From contig NZ_BHWB01000006.1 in the NCBI RefSeq assembly GCF_003865075.1, positions 216,517-280,516 of the forward strand: a stretch of 64,000 nt of DNA, given 5' to 3'. Origin of the DNA: Bacteroides faecalis (lineage in GTDB: Bacteria > Bacteroidota > Bacteroidia > Bacteroidales > Bacteroidaceae). Position 1 is the first letter of the stretch, and each line of letters opens with the position of its first letter. The notes below the pieces were generated by a model. The model worked only from the letters and a program-made list of their open reading frames with translations, was not told the origin of the DNA and made no database searches. Shown here piece by piece: positions 17,907 through 28,304 of this stretch. The position numbers and the translations under genes were made by a program.

Positions 17907-19115
17907 GTGAAACATCTGATCATTATAGTATTATCCATATTAGCATTAACAGGTTGTTCTACTAAATCTACGACAGGTAGTTCTAGTAATCCTACAAATG
18001 ATTCAATAAAAAACATCAGAACAGACCCAGTAGTCATTGATATAACAAAAACTCCTGAAAAGATACTAGTTCTGGAAAAAATCGCAAATATAGAATATAT
18101 CCCGTTAGAAACAAATGATAGTACATTAGTTAATCGTCCTCGTCCAGATGTTGTTTCAGACCGTTATATTATATATCATAATAGCAATGGTCAGATTTTT
18201 GTGTTCAACCGGAAAGGAAAAAGTCTATATTCTTTCAACTACAGAGGAGGAGGGCCGGAAGAATATATTAGCATATATGGTAACATCATTCTAGACGAAG
18301 AAAAAGAAGAATTATTTGTTAATGATATTCATAAAGCCAAAATCTTCGTTTATTCAATTGATGGGAAATTTAATCGCAGCTTAGCCTTACCTAGAAAATT
18401 TTTTCCTGAATGTTTAATGAATTATGATAAAGATTACCTGTTTTGCCATAACGTTTATTTTCTGGATCACACAGAGGAGTCTGGGGAAAAAATGAATCAG
18501 GAAGATTACAGTAAGAGAGATAACCCTTACTTTTTTATTTCGAAACAAACAGGAGAAATAACTCCTTTGAATTATTACATACCTAACAGAATGGGCAGCC
18601 AATCCAACGAAATGAAGAATGGACAAAGAATAGCAATTCTAGATATAGGTCTATTTCCTTTATCCCAAAACACTCCGAATATTATGATTACAGAATTTGC
18701 AGACGACACCCTTTATTCTTTGAAAGATAGAAAGTTAATACCTATAATGATAAAGAATCCATCAACACATAAAATGGATCCCCCAATGTTGGTAGGAGTT
18801 GATTTTTTTACCGATAGATATATCTCCTTATTAGCATGTAAGAAGGAATTCCAAGAGCGCATATCGTCTATTAATATAATTTACGACAAACAGTCTGACG
18901 AGTTTTATCGACTTGCTACGCGTCTTCCTATTTCCTTCCCGATGAAAGGCGGCAAAATAGCTTTACCCCATAATACAGGACTTTGTCGTATAACTCCTGA
19001 AAGATTACTTAAAGATTATAACGACGGTAAATTGGAAGGAGAATTGAAAGAGATTGCTTCGAAACTTAAAGAAGATGACAATCCGGTATTAATGTTGATC
19101 AAATTTAAAGAATAA
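17907..19115 (+). CDS. 6-bladed beta-propeller lipoprotein, paralogue of the island protein
   Basis: The 402-residue protein starts at GTG. It has a lipobox (LALTGC, Cys16), the family opening VVIDITKTPEKILVLEKIANIEYIPLETND, the blade motif YRGGGPEEY and the ending LKEDDNPVLMLIKF. It shares the architecture of the protein at 7960 and stands next to a GT32 relic and a TlpA-like gene, suggesting a partly duplicated or formerly larger island. Function is unknown; it should be an exported lipid-anchored protein. Confidence 0.85.
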   Translation: MKHLIIIVLSILALTGCSTKSTTGSSSNPTNDSIKNIRTDPVVIDITKTPEKILVLEKIANIEYIPLETNDSTLVNRPRPDVVSDRYIIYHNSNGQIFVFNRKGKSLYSFNYRGGGPEEYISIYGNIILDEEKEELFVNDIHKAKIFVYSIDGKFNRSLALPRKFFPECLMNYDKDYLFCHNVYFLDHTEESGEKMNQEDYSKRDNPYFFISKQTGEITPLNYYIPNRMGSQSNEMKNGQRIAILDIGLFPLSQNTPNIMITEFADDTLYSLKDRKLIPIMIKNPSTHKMDPPMLVGVDFFTDRYISLLACKKEFQERISSINIIYDKQSDEFYRLATRLPISFPMKGGKIALPHNTGLCRITPERLLKDYNDGKLEGELKEIASKLKEDDNPVLMLIKFKE

Positions 19116-19457
19116 AGCAATATATGACTAAACACTTATTTCAGGAATTGCAAAACTTGCATTTTATATAAGAAGAGTATATGAAAAAGTATCATTTGAT
19201 TTATACTTACGACTAAAGATACGGTCAATTCATTAAAAAGAAACAGTCAATTATAACAAATGATGCAGTCAGCTATGAAGGAAAGTAATTTTACATACTT
19301 AGAATTCATTAAAAATGCCCGTTAAATACTTTAAAGAACATAGAACTTAGTTGTCGAACACCTTTTTTGATATATCTTTATTACCAATTTATAAAAATCA
19401 GAAAGACGACAAATAAAATCTGTAATAATACAAAGTTTCTCAAATTAAATCAGACAT
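19116..19457. other. Intergenic stretch, nothing recognised
   Basis: These 342 AT-rich bases contain several short stop-filled frames. I found no tRNA, strong hairpin or consensus promoter. Confidence 0.5.
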
Positions 19458-19614
19458 ATGAAAACAGTAATTCTTTCAATTATACTATCATTTTGTTGCA
19501 TGTTCACACATGCTCAGCAACGGGTAATAAAAGTAACACTCAATAATATACCACCGTATGATGTTTTAAAATCCTTAATTCCGCAACACTATTATAAATT
19601 AAACTTTTTAAGTA

Positions 19615-19639
19615 CCTGAGCAACAAAAAGTTGCTCAGG
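19615..19639 (+). terminator. Hairpin at the left end of the IS, probable read-in barrier
   Basis: CCTGAGCAAC, an AAAAA loop, and GTTGCTCAGG form a perfect 10-bp stem, followed by ATTTTG. It lies between the IS terminus and the transposase, where it could stop outside transcription or block translation initiation; such elements are known in other IS families. Confidence 0.6.
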
Positions 19640-19707
19640 ATTTTGCCATGTCAGAATTTTCACTTATCTTAGTGTTGCAAAAAAAACAAGAGAATCCGAC
19701 GATAGAC

Positions 19708-20994
19708 ATGGCGAAGATACAAATTAAATCTGAGAGACTCACTCCTTTTGGGGGATTATTTTCAATCATGGAGCAATTTGACTCCACATTATCATCTGTA
19801 ATCGACTCAACCCTCGGTCTAAGGTGTAGATCGTTCGGTTATCAGTACAGCGAAATCATCCGTTCTCTCATGAGTATCTACTTCTGTAGCGGTTCATGTA
19901 TTGAGGATGTCACTACTCATTTGATGAACCACCTCTCGCTTCATCCGACACTTCGCACTTGTAGCTCTGATACTATCCTCAGGGCGATAAAGGAGTTGAC
20001 GCAAGAAAACATTTCATACACATCAGATATGGGCAAGACCTACGATTTCAATACGGCTGACACTCTCAATACTTTATTGCTCAATTGTATATTTGCATCT
20101 GGCCAACTGAAAGAGGGTGAGATGTATGATGTTGATTTCGACCATCAGTTCATAGAGACAGAGAAGTATGATGCAAAGCCTACATACAAGAAGTTCCTTG
20201 GTTATCGCCCTGGCGTGGCGGTTATTGGCGATTTGATAGTCGGTATAGAGAATAGCGATGGTAACACAAATGTTCGTTTCCATCAGAAGGACACGCTGAA
20301 GAGGTTCTTTGCGAGATTTGAACAGAATGGGCTCACTATCAATCGCTTCAGAGCTGATTGTGGATCATGTTCCGAGGAAATCGTGGAGGAAATAGAAAAA
20401 CACTGCAAGTCCTTCTATATCCGTGCTAACCGCTGCAGTTCGATCTACAATGACACCTTTGCTCTCAAAGGCTGGAAAACTGAGGAAATCAATGGCATTG
20501 AGTTTGAATTGAACTCTATCCTTGTTGAGAAGTGGAAAGGTAAGGCATATCGACTTGTGATTCAAAGACAGAAACGGATGGATGGTGTGCAGGATTTTTG
20601 GGAAGGAGAATACACATACCGTTGTATCCTGACTAACGACTATGATTCTTCCGTAAGAGAAATTGTCGAGTTCTATAACCTTCGTGGAGGAAAGGAACGT
20701 ATCTTCGATGATATGAACAATGGTTTCGGGTGGGACAGATTGCCCAAATCCTTCATGGCAGAGAACACAGTGTTCCTTCTTCTTACAGCACTTATCCGTA
20801 ACTTTTACAAGGCCATTATTCAAAGACTTGACGTAAAGAAGTTCGGGCTCAATGCAACAAGTCGCATAAAAGCGTTTGTCTTCAGGTTTATCTCTGTACC
20901 AGCCAAGTGGATCAGGACATCAAGGCGGTATGTGCTGAACATCTATACCTGTAATAATGCTTACGCAGATGTTTTCCAGACTGATTTTGGATAA
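19708..20994 (+). CDS. IS1380-family DDE transposase
   Basis: The 428-residue protein starts MAKIQIKSERLTPFGGLFSIMEQFD, the usual opening of Bacteroides IS1380 transposases. An upstream in-frame ATG at 19648 would add 20 residues. Likely catalytic residues are the Asp in MYDVDFDHQFIE, the Asp in RFRADCGSCSEE and a Glu in the YNLRGGKERIFDDMNN region. It is full length without lesions. Confidence 0.93.
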   Translation: MAKIQIKSERLTPFGGLFSIMEQFDSTLSSVIDSTLGLRCRSFGYQYSEIIRSLMSIYFCSGSCIEDVTTHLMNHLSLHPTLRTCSSDTILRAIKELTQENISYTSDMGKTYDFNTADTLNTLLLNCIFASGQLKEGEMYDVDFDHQFIETEKYDAKPTYKKFLGYRPGVAVIGDLIVGIENSDGNTNVRFHQKDTLKRFFARFEQNGLTINRFRADCGSCSEEIVEEIEKHCKSFYIRANRCSSIYNDTFALKGWKTEEINGIEFELNSILVEKWKGKAYRLVIQRQKRMDGVQDFWEGEYTYRCILTNDYDSSVREIVEFYNLRGGKERIFDDMNNGFGWDRLPKSFMAENTVFLLLTALIRNFYKAIIQRLDVKKFGLNATSRIKAFVFRFISVPAKWIRTSRRYVLNIYTCNNAYADVFQTDFG

Positions 20995-22353
20995 TGCCTA
21001 CAACTTATGGGAATGATATTGTGTATTGCCTCAAGTCACATTGTGGGGTAAGGGGATATTGTAGGCAGAAGTGGGTGCTTCAAGTTCAAATTATCTGCAA
21101 ATTCAGTAATGAGAGGACGTGTAAACGCAATAAGGACGTTCAAGGGCTTAGTTGCGGATTTGAGGAAAATGTAGAACAACATCTAATTTGACAGAAAACA
21201 CAGAATACTTAGGCGATTACCAAGCTAATACAAATAGTTGGTTGTATCAGATCCCGGATTCTATTCTTGATCAAGCCCAATACTTTCAATTCTTTGGTAA
21301 ACGTAATGACTCACCAAAAATTAAGTTCATGCATCCATGCTTCAGAGTTATTGCAGATAAAGACTCAACACTCTTTTTCACAGCACTTTCTTATCTGGAC
21401 AATGCTGATACTTTATTCATACATGCTAAGTTTGTGTATCAAGACACAATCAGAAACAGTACTTTTTATGGTATAAACAATGTTATCATAAGTCCTAGAT
21501 TTGATCTTATAAATCCTTCTTCTGAGCTACGAAGAACTCTCACTAACAAGAACGACCTATACGTAAAATACAAAGACTTGACAACAGATCAACTCTATGA
21601 TAAGTTTTACCATATGATTTCACAAGCTCCTGATTCGCATAGCAATACTCTGCTACTCTATGATAAAAAGGAATCATTCTCTACCGAACAATTAATTTCA
21701 CTCAGAAACTTGTTTTCAAAGCAGCAAAAACAAAGCCATTATGGACAAAAGCTCAATGAATATATTAAAATACTCACTGATAAATTCTCTGACACGAAGC
21801 TAATAAACCGCCTGACGGAGCAGAAAGAAACAATTATCAGTAACGAAAACAAATATACCCTACTCATCTTTTCCGCTTCATGGTGTGGTCCATGTCACAA
21901 ATTAATTCCTCTTTTAAAAGAACTCCATGAAAAAAAGAAAGATGTAATTGATTTCGTGTATATTACTTTAGATGACCCTAAGCAGTTACCAGCTTGGAAT
22001 AAACTCATGAAAGAAGAAGAAATTCCTTGGCGATCATTGAGTGTAAACGGAAAGATCAACGAAATAAGAGACCAATATAAGGTTCCCTCTATCCCATTTT
22101 GTTACTTGATTTATCCTCAGAAAATGAAAGCTGAAATTGTTGAAGTATGAAAGGCTGAGGACAAATTAAAAATAGAAAGTTTACAACTGCCATAAAGTTT
22201 TATTCTACATAAAAATTGAAGATTATGAAAAAGATGGCATATCAGATAAAACAAAAATAAAATGCATATCTTCAAAAGATATTATTTTTACTATGGTTCA
22301 AAAAACTTATCCACTTATTACTACTTTTCCATCAAATATTCTATGATTTATAC

Positions 22354-22506
22354 ATGGGTAGTTCTATTGGAGGAGAAATTGGTATTGTACCGGATATTGA
22401 AGTCAAAAGCAGCATTCAGGGGATTCGTGAAGGACGTGACAAGGTATTAGAAGCTGCTATAGATTATATTAACAAAAAAGTCGCGACATCAGGTACTTCT
22501 AAATAA
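22354..22506 (+). pseudogene. C-terminal scrap of an S41 (C-terminal processing) peptidase
   Basis: The 50-codon frame encodes SIGGEIGIVPDIEVKSSIQG followed by IREGRDKVLEAAIDYI and ends in TAA. This is the typical tail of secreted Bacteroidetes S41 peptidases, where a G-GI-PDIEV strand precedes a -GRD--LE-AI- helix. Nothing upstream encodes the PDZ-like or catalytic parts, so only the last segment of the gene survives. The 62-codon frame at 22262-22450 overlaps it in another frame and is not a gene. Confidence 0.7.
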
Positions 22507-22696
22507 AACAATTATAGCATATAATTTATTAGTTATTTAGGAACAACAGCAGTTGTTTATTTAACGCATCAATAGTTGAAAATCAATTATTATTGTTCGC
22601 TCATCGCTAATTATAGGTATCATTCCACCTAAAAACCACTATTTATTGTGATTGCCAGAAAGCAATTCTATAGTGAACTTTGCACAAAATTTAACG

Positions 22697-25534
22697 ATGA
22701 GATCTTTCCGACTAAAAATAATGCTGTTAGGGCTCTTTTGTTTTACTATATTCAAAGTTGCCGCTGAGCCGGATGTATTTGTGATTTCGGGTCGTATATC
22801 CGAAGAGAAGACTCATTATCTATTGCCTGGCGCATCCATTACAGTTAAGAGCTCTTATCTATGGGCTGTGTCCAACCAAAAAGGAGAATTCACAATACAG
22901 GGAGTTCAGAAAGGGAAATATGAACTGGAAGTTTCTTTTCTAGGCTATGTAACTGCCATCGTTCCCGTTAATGTCCATGAAGACATCAAAGATTTAGATA
23001 TACAACTCAAAGAGAATACTCTGGCACTAGACGATGTGGTTATTACTGCACAAGCGCCTAAAAACGAATTAAATACAACTCTCATCATTGGGAGTAACGC
23101 TTTAGAACATCTTCAAGTCTCTAATGTTAGTGACATATCCTCTCTCCTTCCCGGTGGAAAGACAAAAGTGCCCGACTTAACTACCAACAATGTATTTTCA
23201 TTGAGAGACGGTGGATCAACCGCAGGAAATGCAGCTTTCGGCACAGCAGTAGCGGTAGACGGAATACGCATGGGAAACAATGCTTCTTTCGGCAATATGA
23301 ACGGAATAGACACGCGTAGCATTGCTGTTGCAAACATTGAATCAGTAGAAGTCATGACGGGAGTACCCTCGGCGGAGTATGGTGATTTGAACAGTGGCAT
23401 GGTCAATATCCGTACCAAGAAAGGTAAAACACCCTGGGAAATTCTACTAGCCATTAATCCTCGTACTGAACAACTTTCATTCTCCAAAGGGATCGATTTA
23501 GAAAATGATAAAGGCATTGTCAATTTCAGTGGGGAGTGGACCAAAGCAACTCAAAAGTTGTCTTCACCCTACAGCTCTTATACACGAAGAGGTTTCTCCG
23601 TAGGCTATAACAATACTTTCCAAGAAGCTTTCCGTTTCAACATTGGATTTACCGGTAATATCGGAGGTATGAATACCAAAGATGATCCGGATGCATACAC
23701 CGGTGAATACACTAAAGTAAGAGACAATGTATTCCGCGTAAACACATCATTGAATTGGTTACTTAACAAATCATGGATTACAAACGTTAAGTTTGATGCA
23801 TCAGTATATTACAACGACAATTACTCGCATGCACATACTCCCTACTCTTATGCTTCTGAGCAACCAGCCGTACATACCGAAGCAGAAGGCTATTTCCTTG
23901 CCGGCAAACTACCTTATTCTTTTTTTGCCGATCAGATTATCAATTCTAAAGAGTTGGATTATGCGGCTTCTTTCAAATATGAATGGAACCGTCGTTTCAA
24001 ACAAATTAATAATAGCCTGGCAGCAGGAATTCAATGGAAAGCAACAGGCAATGTGGGAAAAGGAGAGTATTATAAAGATCCTTCGTTAGCTCCCAACGGA
24101 TATCGTCCCCGTTCCTATACATCTTATCCATATATGCACAATGTGGCATTCTATGTGGAAGAAAGTCTGTCAGTCCCCATTGGAAATACGACGTTAAGAC
24201 TTATGGCAGGTCTACGCTGGGAAAATCTATTTATTAGCGGAACTGAATATAAAAGTCTGAATACCTTATCGCCACGTTTCAATGCCAAATGGGAGTTGAA
24301 CCGGAACATTGCTATCCGGGGAGGATGGGGAGTCGCAGAAAAGTTACCTTCTTACTATACTCTCTACCCTCGACAGGAGTATCGTGATATACAGACTTTC
24401 GGAGTTTCTTATAATAGTAACGAGACATCCTATGTTTATTATAGTCAGCCTTATATATTATTACACAATAGTAATCTCCGTTGGCAACGAAACCAGAATG
24501 CGGAACTGGGAATTGACATGGATATCGCAAAAACAAAAGTTTCACTGGTTGGATACTTCAACCGTACCAAGAATCCTTATAAATATAGCAATGCCTATAC
24601 ACCATTTTCTTATGATGTCCTCCAACTACCAGATGGATTCAATATGCCTACTAATCCATTGATTAATGTGGATAGTCAAACCGGAATGGTGTATATCCGC
24701 GGAAATGAATCGGAAGCCTGGACCCCGATGGATGTAAAAGTTACAAACCGCACATTCATTAACTCTATTTCTCCGGATAACGGACCTGATATTACCCGAC
24801 GTGGAACGGAAATGATTGTTGATTTCCCCGAAATAACTCCTCTCCGTACACAGATTCGCTTGGACGCAGCTTATACTTATACAAAGTATATAGATAACTC
24901 TCTTTCTTACTATTATCAAACAGGATGGTCGCATACCGGTATCCCCAACCGCTCTTACCAATATGTAGGTATCTATGCTAGTGGAGATAATTCATCATCC
25001 ACAGCCAACGGAAAACGTACCCATTCATTGGATGCCAATATCACAGCAACCACTCATATACCAAAAGCCAGACTGATTTTTTCATTCAGATTGGAAGCTT
25101 CGCTACTGAAACGGTCGCAAAACCTGTCCGAATACAACGGTAAAGAGTATGCTTTTAATGTCAGTGAAAGTAGTAATGCCACAACAGGAGGCAGTATTTA
25201 TGATGGAAATTCATATACGGCAATTTATCCGGTAGCTTATCTCGACCTTAATAATGAAGTACACCCCTTCACCGAAAAAGAAGCAAAGAATGCTGCTTTC
25301 GCAAACCTGATACGAAAATCGGGAAATGCGTACACATTTGCCGCAGATGGATATGATCCTTATTTTTCAGCCAATATAAATATTACCAAAGAAATTGGTG
25401 ATCATGTATCGTTGTCACTTAACGCTATCAACTTTACAAATTCGCGGAAATATGTTACTTCTTACGCCACAGGAGTAAGTGCTATCTTCACCCCTAATTT
25501 CTATTATGGCTTAACCTGTCGCATAAAACTCTAG
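22697..25534 (+). CDS. TonB-dependent outer membrane receptor with carboxypeptidase-like N-domain
   Basis: I chose ATG 22697 because it gives a clean signal peptide (MRSFRLKIMLLGLFCFTIF) and a 945-residue protein; an upstream TTG at 22652 is less likely. Order: carboxypeptidase regulatory-like domain (SGRISEEK... LPGASITVKSS..., about 35-115), TonB plug (LDDVVITAQAP, SVEVMTGVPSAEYGDLNSGMVNI, about 120-245), then a 22-strand-type barrel ending with aromatic-rich FYYGLTCRIKL. It has no STN domain and no SusD partner, so it is more like siderophore, heme, metal or vitamin receptors than a glycan SusC. It heads the operon running to about 33 kb. Confidence 0.93.
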   Translation: MRSFRLKIMLLGLFCFTIFKVAAEPDVFVISGRISEEKTHYLLPGASITVKSSYLWAVSNQKGEFTIQGVQKGKYELEVSFLGYVTAIVPVNVHEDIKDLDIQLKENTLALDDVVITAQAPKNELNTTLIIGSNALEHLQVSNVSDISSLLPGGKTKVPDLTTNNVFSLRDGGSTAGNAAFGTAVAVDGIRMGNNASFGNMNGIDTRSIAVANIESVEVMTGVPSAEYGDLNSGMVNIRTKKGKTPWEILLAINPRTEQLSFSKGIDLENDKGIVNFSGEWTKATQKLSSPYSSYTRRGFSVGYNNTFQEAFRFNIGFTGNIGGMNTKDDPDAYTGEYTKVRDNVFRVNTSLNWLLNKSWITNVKFDASVYYNDNYSHAHTPYSYASEQPAVHTEAEGYFLAGKLPYSFFADQIINSKELDYAASFKYEWNRRFKQINNSLAAGIQWKATGNVGKGEYYKDPSLAPNGYRPRSYTSYPYMHNVAFYVEESLSVPIGNTTLRLMAGLRWENLFISGTEYKSLNTLSPRFNAKWELNRNIAIRGGWGVAEKLPSYYTLYPRQEYRDIQTFGVSYNSNETSYVYYSQPYILLHNSNLRWQRNQNAELGIDMDIAKTKVSLVGYFNRTKNPYKYSNAYTPFSYDVLQLPDGFNMPTNPLINVDSQTGMVYIRGNESEAWTPMDVKVTNRTFINSISPDNGPDITRRGTEMIVDFPEITPLRTQIRLDAAYTYTKYIDNSLSYYYQTGWSHTGIPNRSYQYVGIYASGDNSSSTANGKRTHSLDANITATTHIPKARLIFSFRLEASLLKRSQNLSEYNGKEYAFNVSESSNATTGGSIYDGNSYTAIYPVAYLDLNNEVHPFTEKEAKNAAFANLIRKSGNAYTFAADGYDPYFSANINITKEIGDHVSLSLNAINFTNSRKYVTSYATGVSAIFTPNFYYGLTCRIKL

Positions 25535-25538
25535 AACA

Positions 25539-26765
25539 ATGAAGCATTTATCATACATATTTATAACGATTCTCACTATAAGTGGTTGTATGGACATCAA
25601 CAAGGACAATCCTTATGATGATCAATTGCACACACTCCGGATAACGGCAATTTATCCTGAAGATTACAGTAGTTATCTCCGGGAAGGAGCTACTGTAAAA
25701 ATAGAAGATATCAATCGAGGAAATACTTATAAAGCAACAACAGACAAGAATGGAATTGTTTCTTTTGATCTGACCAACGGACTATACCGGGTACAAGTCA
25801 GTGATAGAGCAGACCGCGATATTTTCAATGGATTGGCAGACAATGTAAAACTTGTAAATGGAGATATCACGCTCAACATTCCTCTGACTCACTCCAGATC
25901 CGGTGCTATTGTTATCAAAGAGATTTATTGCGGAGGATGTACCAAGCTTCCGATTGAAGGTAATTATCAGTCCGATAAGTACATTATCCTACACAATAAT
26001 ACATCTGAAACACAATATCTGGACCAGCTGTGTTTTGGTACACTGGACCCTTACAATTCACAGGCAACCAATGTCTGGGTGTCACAAGACCCTACCACAG
26101 GAGTTACAATTTTCCCCGAATTCGTACCTATTGCCCAAAGTATCTGGCAATTCGGCGGTGATGGACAATCTTTTCCTATGGCTCCGGGAGAAGATGCAGT
26201 GGTCGTGATAGGCGGAGCCATTAACCATGCTGCCCAATATCCCTTATCGGTGAATCTGAATAAACCCGGATATTTCGTCTGCTACAATCCTGTATATTTC
26301 TGGAATACGCTATATCATCCGGCACCGGGTGATCAGATTAATCCCGATCATTACCTGAATGTGGTGATAAAGACCGGACAAGCAAATGCCTATACCTTCT
26401 CCGTTTTTTCTCCTGCTACGGTTATTTTTAAAGCGCAAAATACCACTATACAAGAATTTGTAAACAACGAAAACAATGTGATTCAAAAACCGGGAAGTAC
26501 CATAGACCGGGTTGTAAAAATACCGAATGAATGGATACTGGACGGTGTAGAAATATACTATGGCGGTTCTTCAAATAATAAGAAACGTTTGTCTCCCTCT
26601 ATCGATGCAGGGTACGTAACTCAAAGTGCTCTGTATGACGGAAAAACGCTATTCCGTCGCACAGATGAGGAAGCATCAAATGAAGCTGGTTACGAAATAT
26701 TGGAAGACACCAACAATTCTTCCAACGATTTTTATGAACGAGAAAAACAATCTTTGCATGACTGA
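25539..26765 (+). CDS. DUF4876-type lipoprotein, partner of the TonB receptor
   Basis: The 408-residue protein has lipobox LTISGC (Cys17). The N-terminal part is an Ig/carboxypeptidase-like fold (EGATVKIEDINRGNTYKATTDKNGIVSF), and the rest (VIKEIYCGGCTKLPIEGNYQSDKYIILHNNTSETQYL...) resembles DUF4876 proteins, which have lamin-tail-like strands. It starts 4 bp after the receptor gene, so it is probably its surface-exposed partner. The CGGC pair could bind a metal or form a disulfide. Substrate unknown. Confidence 0.75.
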   Translation: MKHLSYIFITILTISGCMDINKDNPYDDQLHTLRITAIYPEDYSSYLREGATVKIEDINRGNTYKATTDKNGIVSFDLTNGLYRVQVSDRADRDIFNGLADNVKLVNGDITLNIPLTHSRSGAIVIKEIYCGGCTKLPIEGNYQSDKYIILHNNTSETQYLDQLCFGTLDPYNSQATNVWVSQDPTTGVTIFPEFVPIAQSIWQFGGDGQSFPMAPGEDAVVVIGGAINHAAQYPLSVNLNKPGYFVCYNPVYFWNTLYHPAPGDQINPDHYLNVVIKTGQANAYTFSVFSPATVIFKAQNTTIQEFVNNENNVIQKPGSTIDRVVKIPNEWILDGVEIYYGGSSNNKKRLSPSIDAGYVTQSALYDGKTLFRRTDEEASNEAGYEILEDTNNSSNDFYEREKQSLHD

Positions 26766-28266
26766 TAAAAAAAGAATATATATAGGATGTCTTCTGTTGT
26801 GCATGGTATCTGGTATCTCAGCACAATCATATGACATTATAGAACGTCGGAACCCCTGGAATGCAGGTACAAACGTTACAGGTATCATGTTGGACAGCCT
26901 TACTACCTCCTATGCCGAACTATATGGAAAGAACACTCATGGTGATTTCCGCAATTATTATGAGGCAAACCAACTTTGGAGTGCCGGGGCAGTAGCCAAA
27001 TCGATCACTCATCTGAAAAATTATTCTCTGACAGGTTCATTCTCATTCGATCAGACTTCCGACAAAAACATGTGTGGTTCTATGTTTATTCATCCGGGAT
27101 TTTATCCGGTAGATATATTGGAATTTACTCCCGGACGCAAAGACTTACAAACCTACTCCTTCATGGGGGGTATTGCAACAAACATCGCTCCCCATTGGCG
27201 TATCGGTGGTAAGATGAATTTCGCCTCTGCCAACTATTCAAAGCGCAAAGATCTACGACATACCAACTATCGGTTAGATCTTAAAGTGGCTCCGGGAATT
27301 ATGTATTATTCTAATGATTATGCAATCGGACTTTCTTATATTTTCGGAAAGAACAGTGAGTCTGTCAAAGCTGAAGAAGTAGGAACAGCCTCAACACCTT
27401 ATTATGCTTTTCTGGATAAAGGGCTGATGTATGGAGCTTACGAAACATGGGAAGGTAGTGGTATTCATCTGAATGAATCGGGCATCAATGGATTTCCTAT
27501 CAAAGAGCTATCTCACGGAATAGCTGTCCAACTACAGTGGAAGTCGTTCTATGGAGATGTGGAATATAGTCATTCTTCCGGTTCAGCCGGAGAGAAAGAG
27601 AGTATTTGGTTCAAGTTCCCTACACACCGGATCACTTCACATCTGAATTATCGTTTCACACGAGGGAAAGCCGAACATTTCATACGTTTGAATTTAACTT
27701 GGTCACACCAGGTTAATAATGAAAATGTGTTGGGAGAAGAGACTTCCAATGGGGTGACAACCACTTATGTCTATGGCTCCAACCGTATCTTTGAAAGAAA
27801 TATATTCTCTGTTCAACCAGAATACGAGTTGATAAACCGATGTGGAGAGTTACGTGCCGGAATGAATATAACTGCATCCAAAAGTCTCACAACTCAAATG
27901 TTTCCCTATTCTGTCTCACAAACAATGATTTGTGGAGATGCGTATCTTTCCGGAACAGTCCATCTCGGACGATTTGATCTGAAAGTTACAGGTAGTTTCT
28001 CTACCGGAAACTATTCAGAAAAGGATAAGACAGCTAATACAAACACAGAAGCCGGCGATCCTCCTTATCGTTTGATGGATTATTATAATCTGCAAAATGA
28101 ATATGCGACGGCTTCACGTGTCATGTTTAATCTTGGCGTAAGATATAATTTCCATCGTGGTATTTATGCAGAGATTCAGACAAGTTACACACATGGCTTC
28201 AATTTGAAGTATATAGAAGGAGCAAGTCGGTGGAATGAAGCAATCAAGTTAGGTTATACATTTTAA
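26758..28266 (+). CDS. Outer-membrane beta-barrel-like protein (DUF6850 type)
   Basis: ATG 26758 overlaps the previous gene by 8 bases and gives a signal peptide ending SGISAQS, for 502 residues; earlier in-frame starts would destroy it. The mature part has repeated aromatic-ended beta strands (e.g. SLTGSFSFDQTSDK, YAIGLSYIFGKNSESV, WNEAIKLGYTF), and the C-terminus ends in Phe like outer-membrane barrels. It matches the Bacteroides family I recall as DUF6850. Location between the lipoprotein and the FISUMP lipoprotein suggests an accessory outer-membrane part of the uptake system; function unknown. Confidence 0.7.
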   Translation: MTDKKRIYIGCLLLCMVSGISAQSYDIIERRNPWNAGTNVTGIMLDSLTTSYAELYGKNTHGDFRNYYEANQLWSAGAVAKSITHLKNYSLTGSFSFDQTSDKNMCGSMFIHPGFYPVDILEFTPGRKDLQTYSFMGGIATNIAPHWRIGGKMNFASANYSKRKDLRHTNYRLDLKVAPGIMYYSNDYAIGLSYIFGKNSESVKAEEVGTASTPYYAFLDKGLMYGAYETWEGSGIHLNESGINGFPIKELSHGIAVQLQWKSFYGDVEYSHSSGSAGEKESIWFKFPTHRITSHLNYRFTRGKAEHFIRLNLTWSHQVNNENVLGEETSNGVTTTYVYGSNRIFERNIFSVQPEYELINRCGELRAGMNITASKSLTTQMFPYSVSQTMICGDAYLSGTVHLGRFDLKVTGSFSTGNYSEKDKTANTNTEAGDPPYRLMDYYNLQNEYATASRVMFNLGVRYNFHRGIYAEIQTSYTHGFNLKYIEGASRWNEAIKLGYTF

Positions 28267-28304
28267 ACTAATAAATCTATTATATAATTTAAATTTATCG
28301 AAAT

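Larger units (their letters stand above)
19573..21165 (+). mobile_element. IS1380-family insertion sequence, copy 1 (complete)
   Basis: The ends form an imperfect inverted repeat, CCTTAATTCCGCAAC (19573-19587) against CCTCAAATCCGCAAC (complement of 21151-21165), 13 of 15 matching. A 5-bp direct repeat AAAAT (19568-19572, 21166-21170) flanks the element. It carries one intact transposase. A second copy in the opposite orientation lies at 63069-64000. Confidence 0.92.
19458..22195 (+). pseudogene. TlpA-like thioredoxin-fold protein, split by an IS1380 element and with an in-frame stop
   Basis: The 5' piece (19458-19572) gives a signal peptide (MKTVILSIILSFCCMFTHAQQ). After the IS, the frame resumes at 21171 and runs to a thioredoxin domain with LLIFSASWCGPCHKLIPLL (redox CxxC). 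Joining the pieces with one copy of the AAAAT target repeat gives one continuous frame (...YDVLKCRTTSNLTEN...), so the insertion is simple. A second lesion is TGA at 22148-22150, after which the same frame continues KAEDKLKIESLQLP to 22195. Intact relatives are exported thiol-disulfide oxidoreductases of Bacteroidetes. This copy should be inactive. Confidence 0.85.

Noticed and set aside
19611..19620. IS1380 left end at the CCTGAGCAAC hairpin
   Set aside because: No target duplication fits there. The end at 19573 gives a 13/15 terminal repeat and a perfect AAAAT duplication.
19648..19707. Longer start for the IS1380 transposase
   Set aside because: The extra residues are unlike other IS1380 transposases, which begin near MAKIQIKSE; ATG 19708 preferred.
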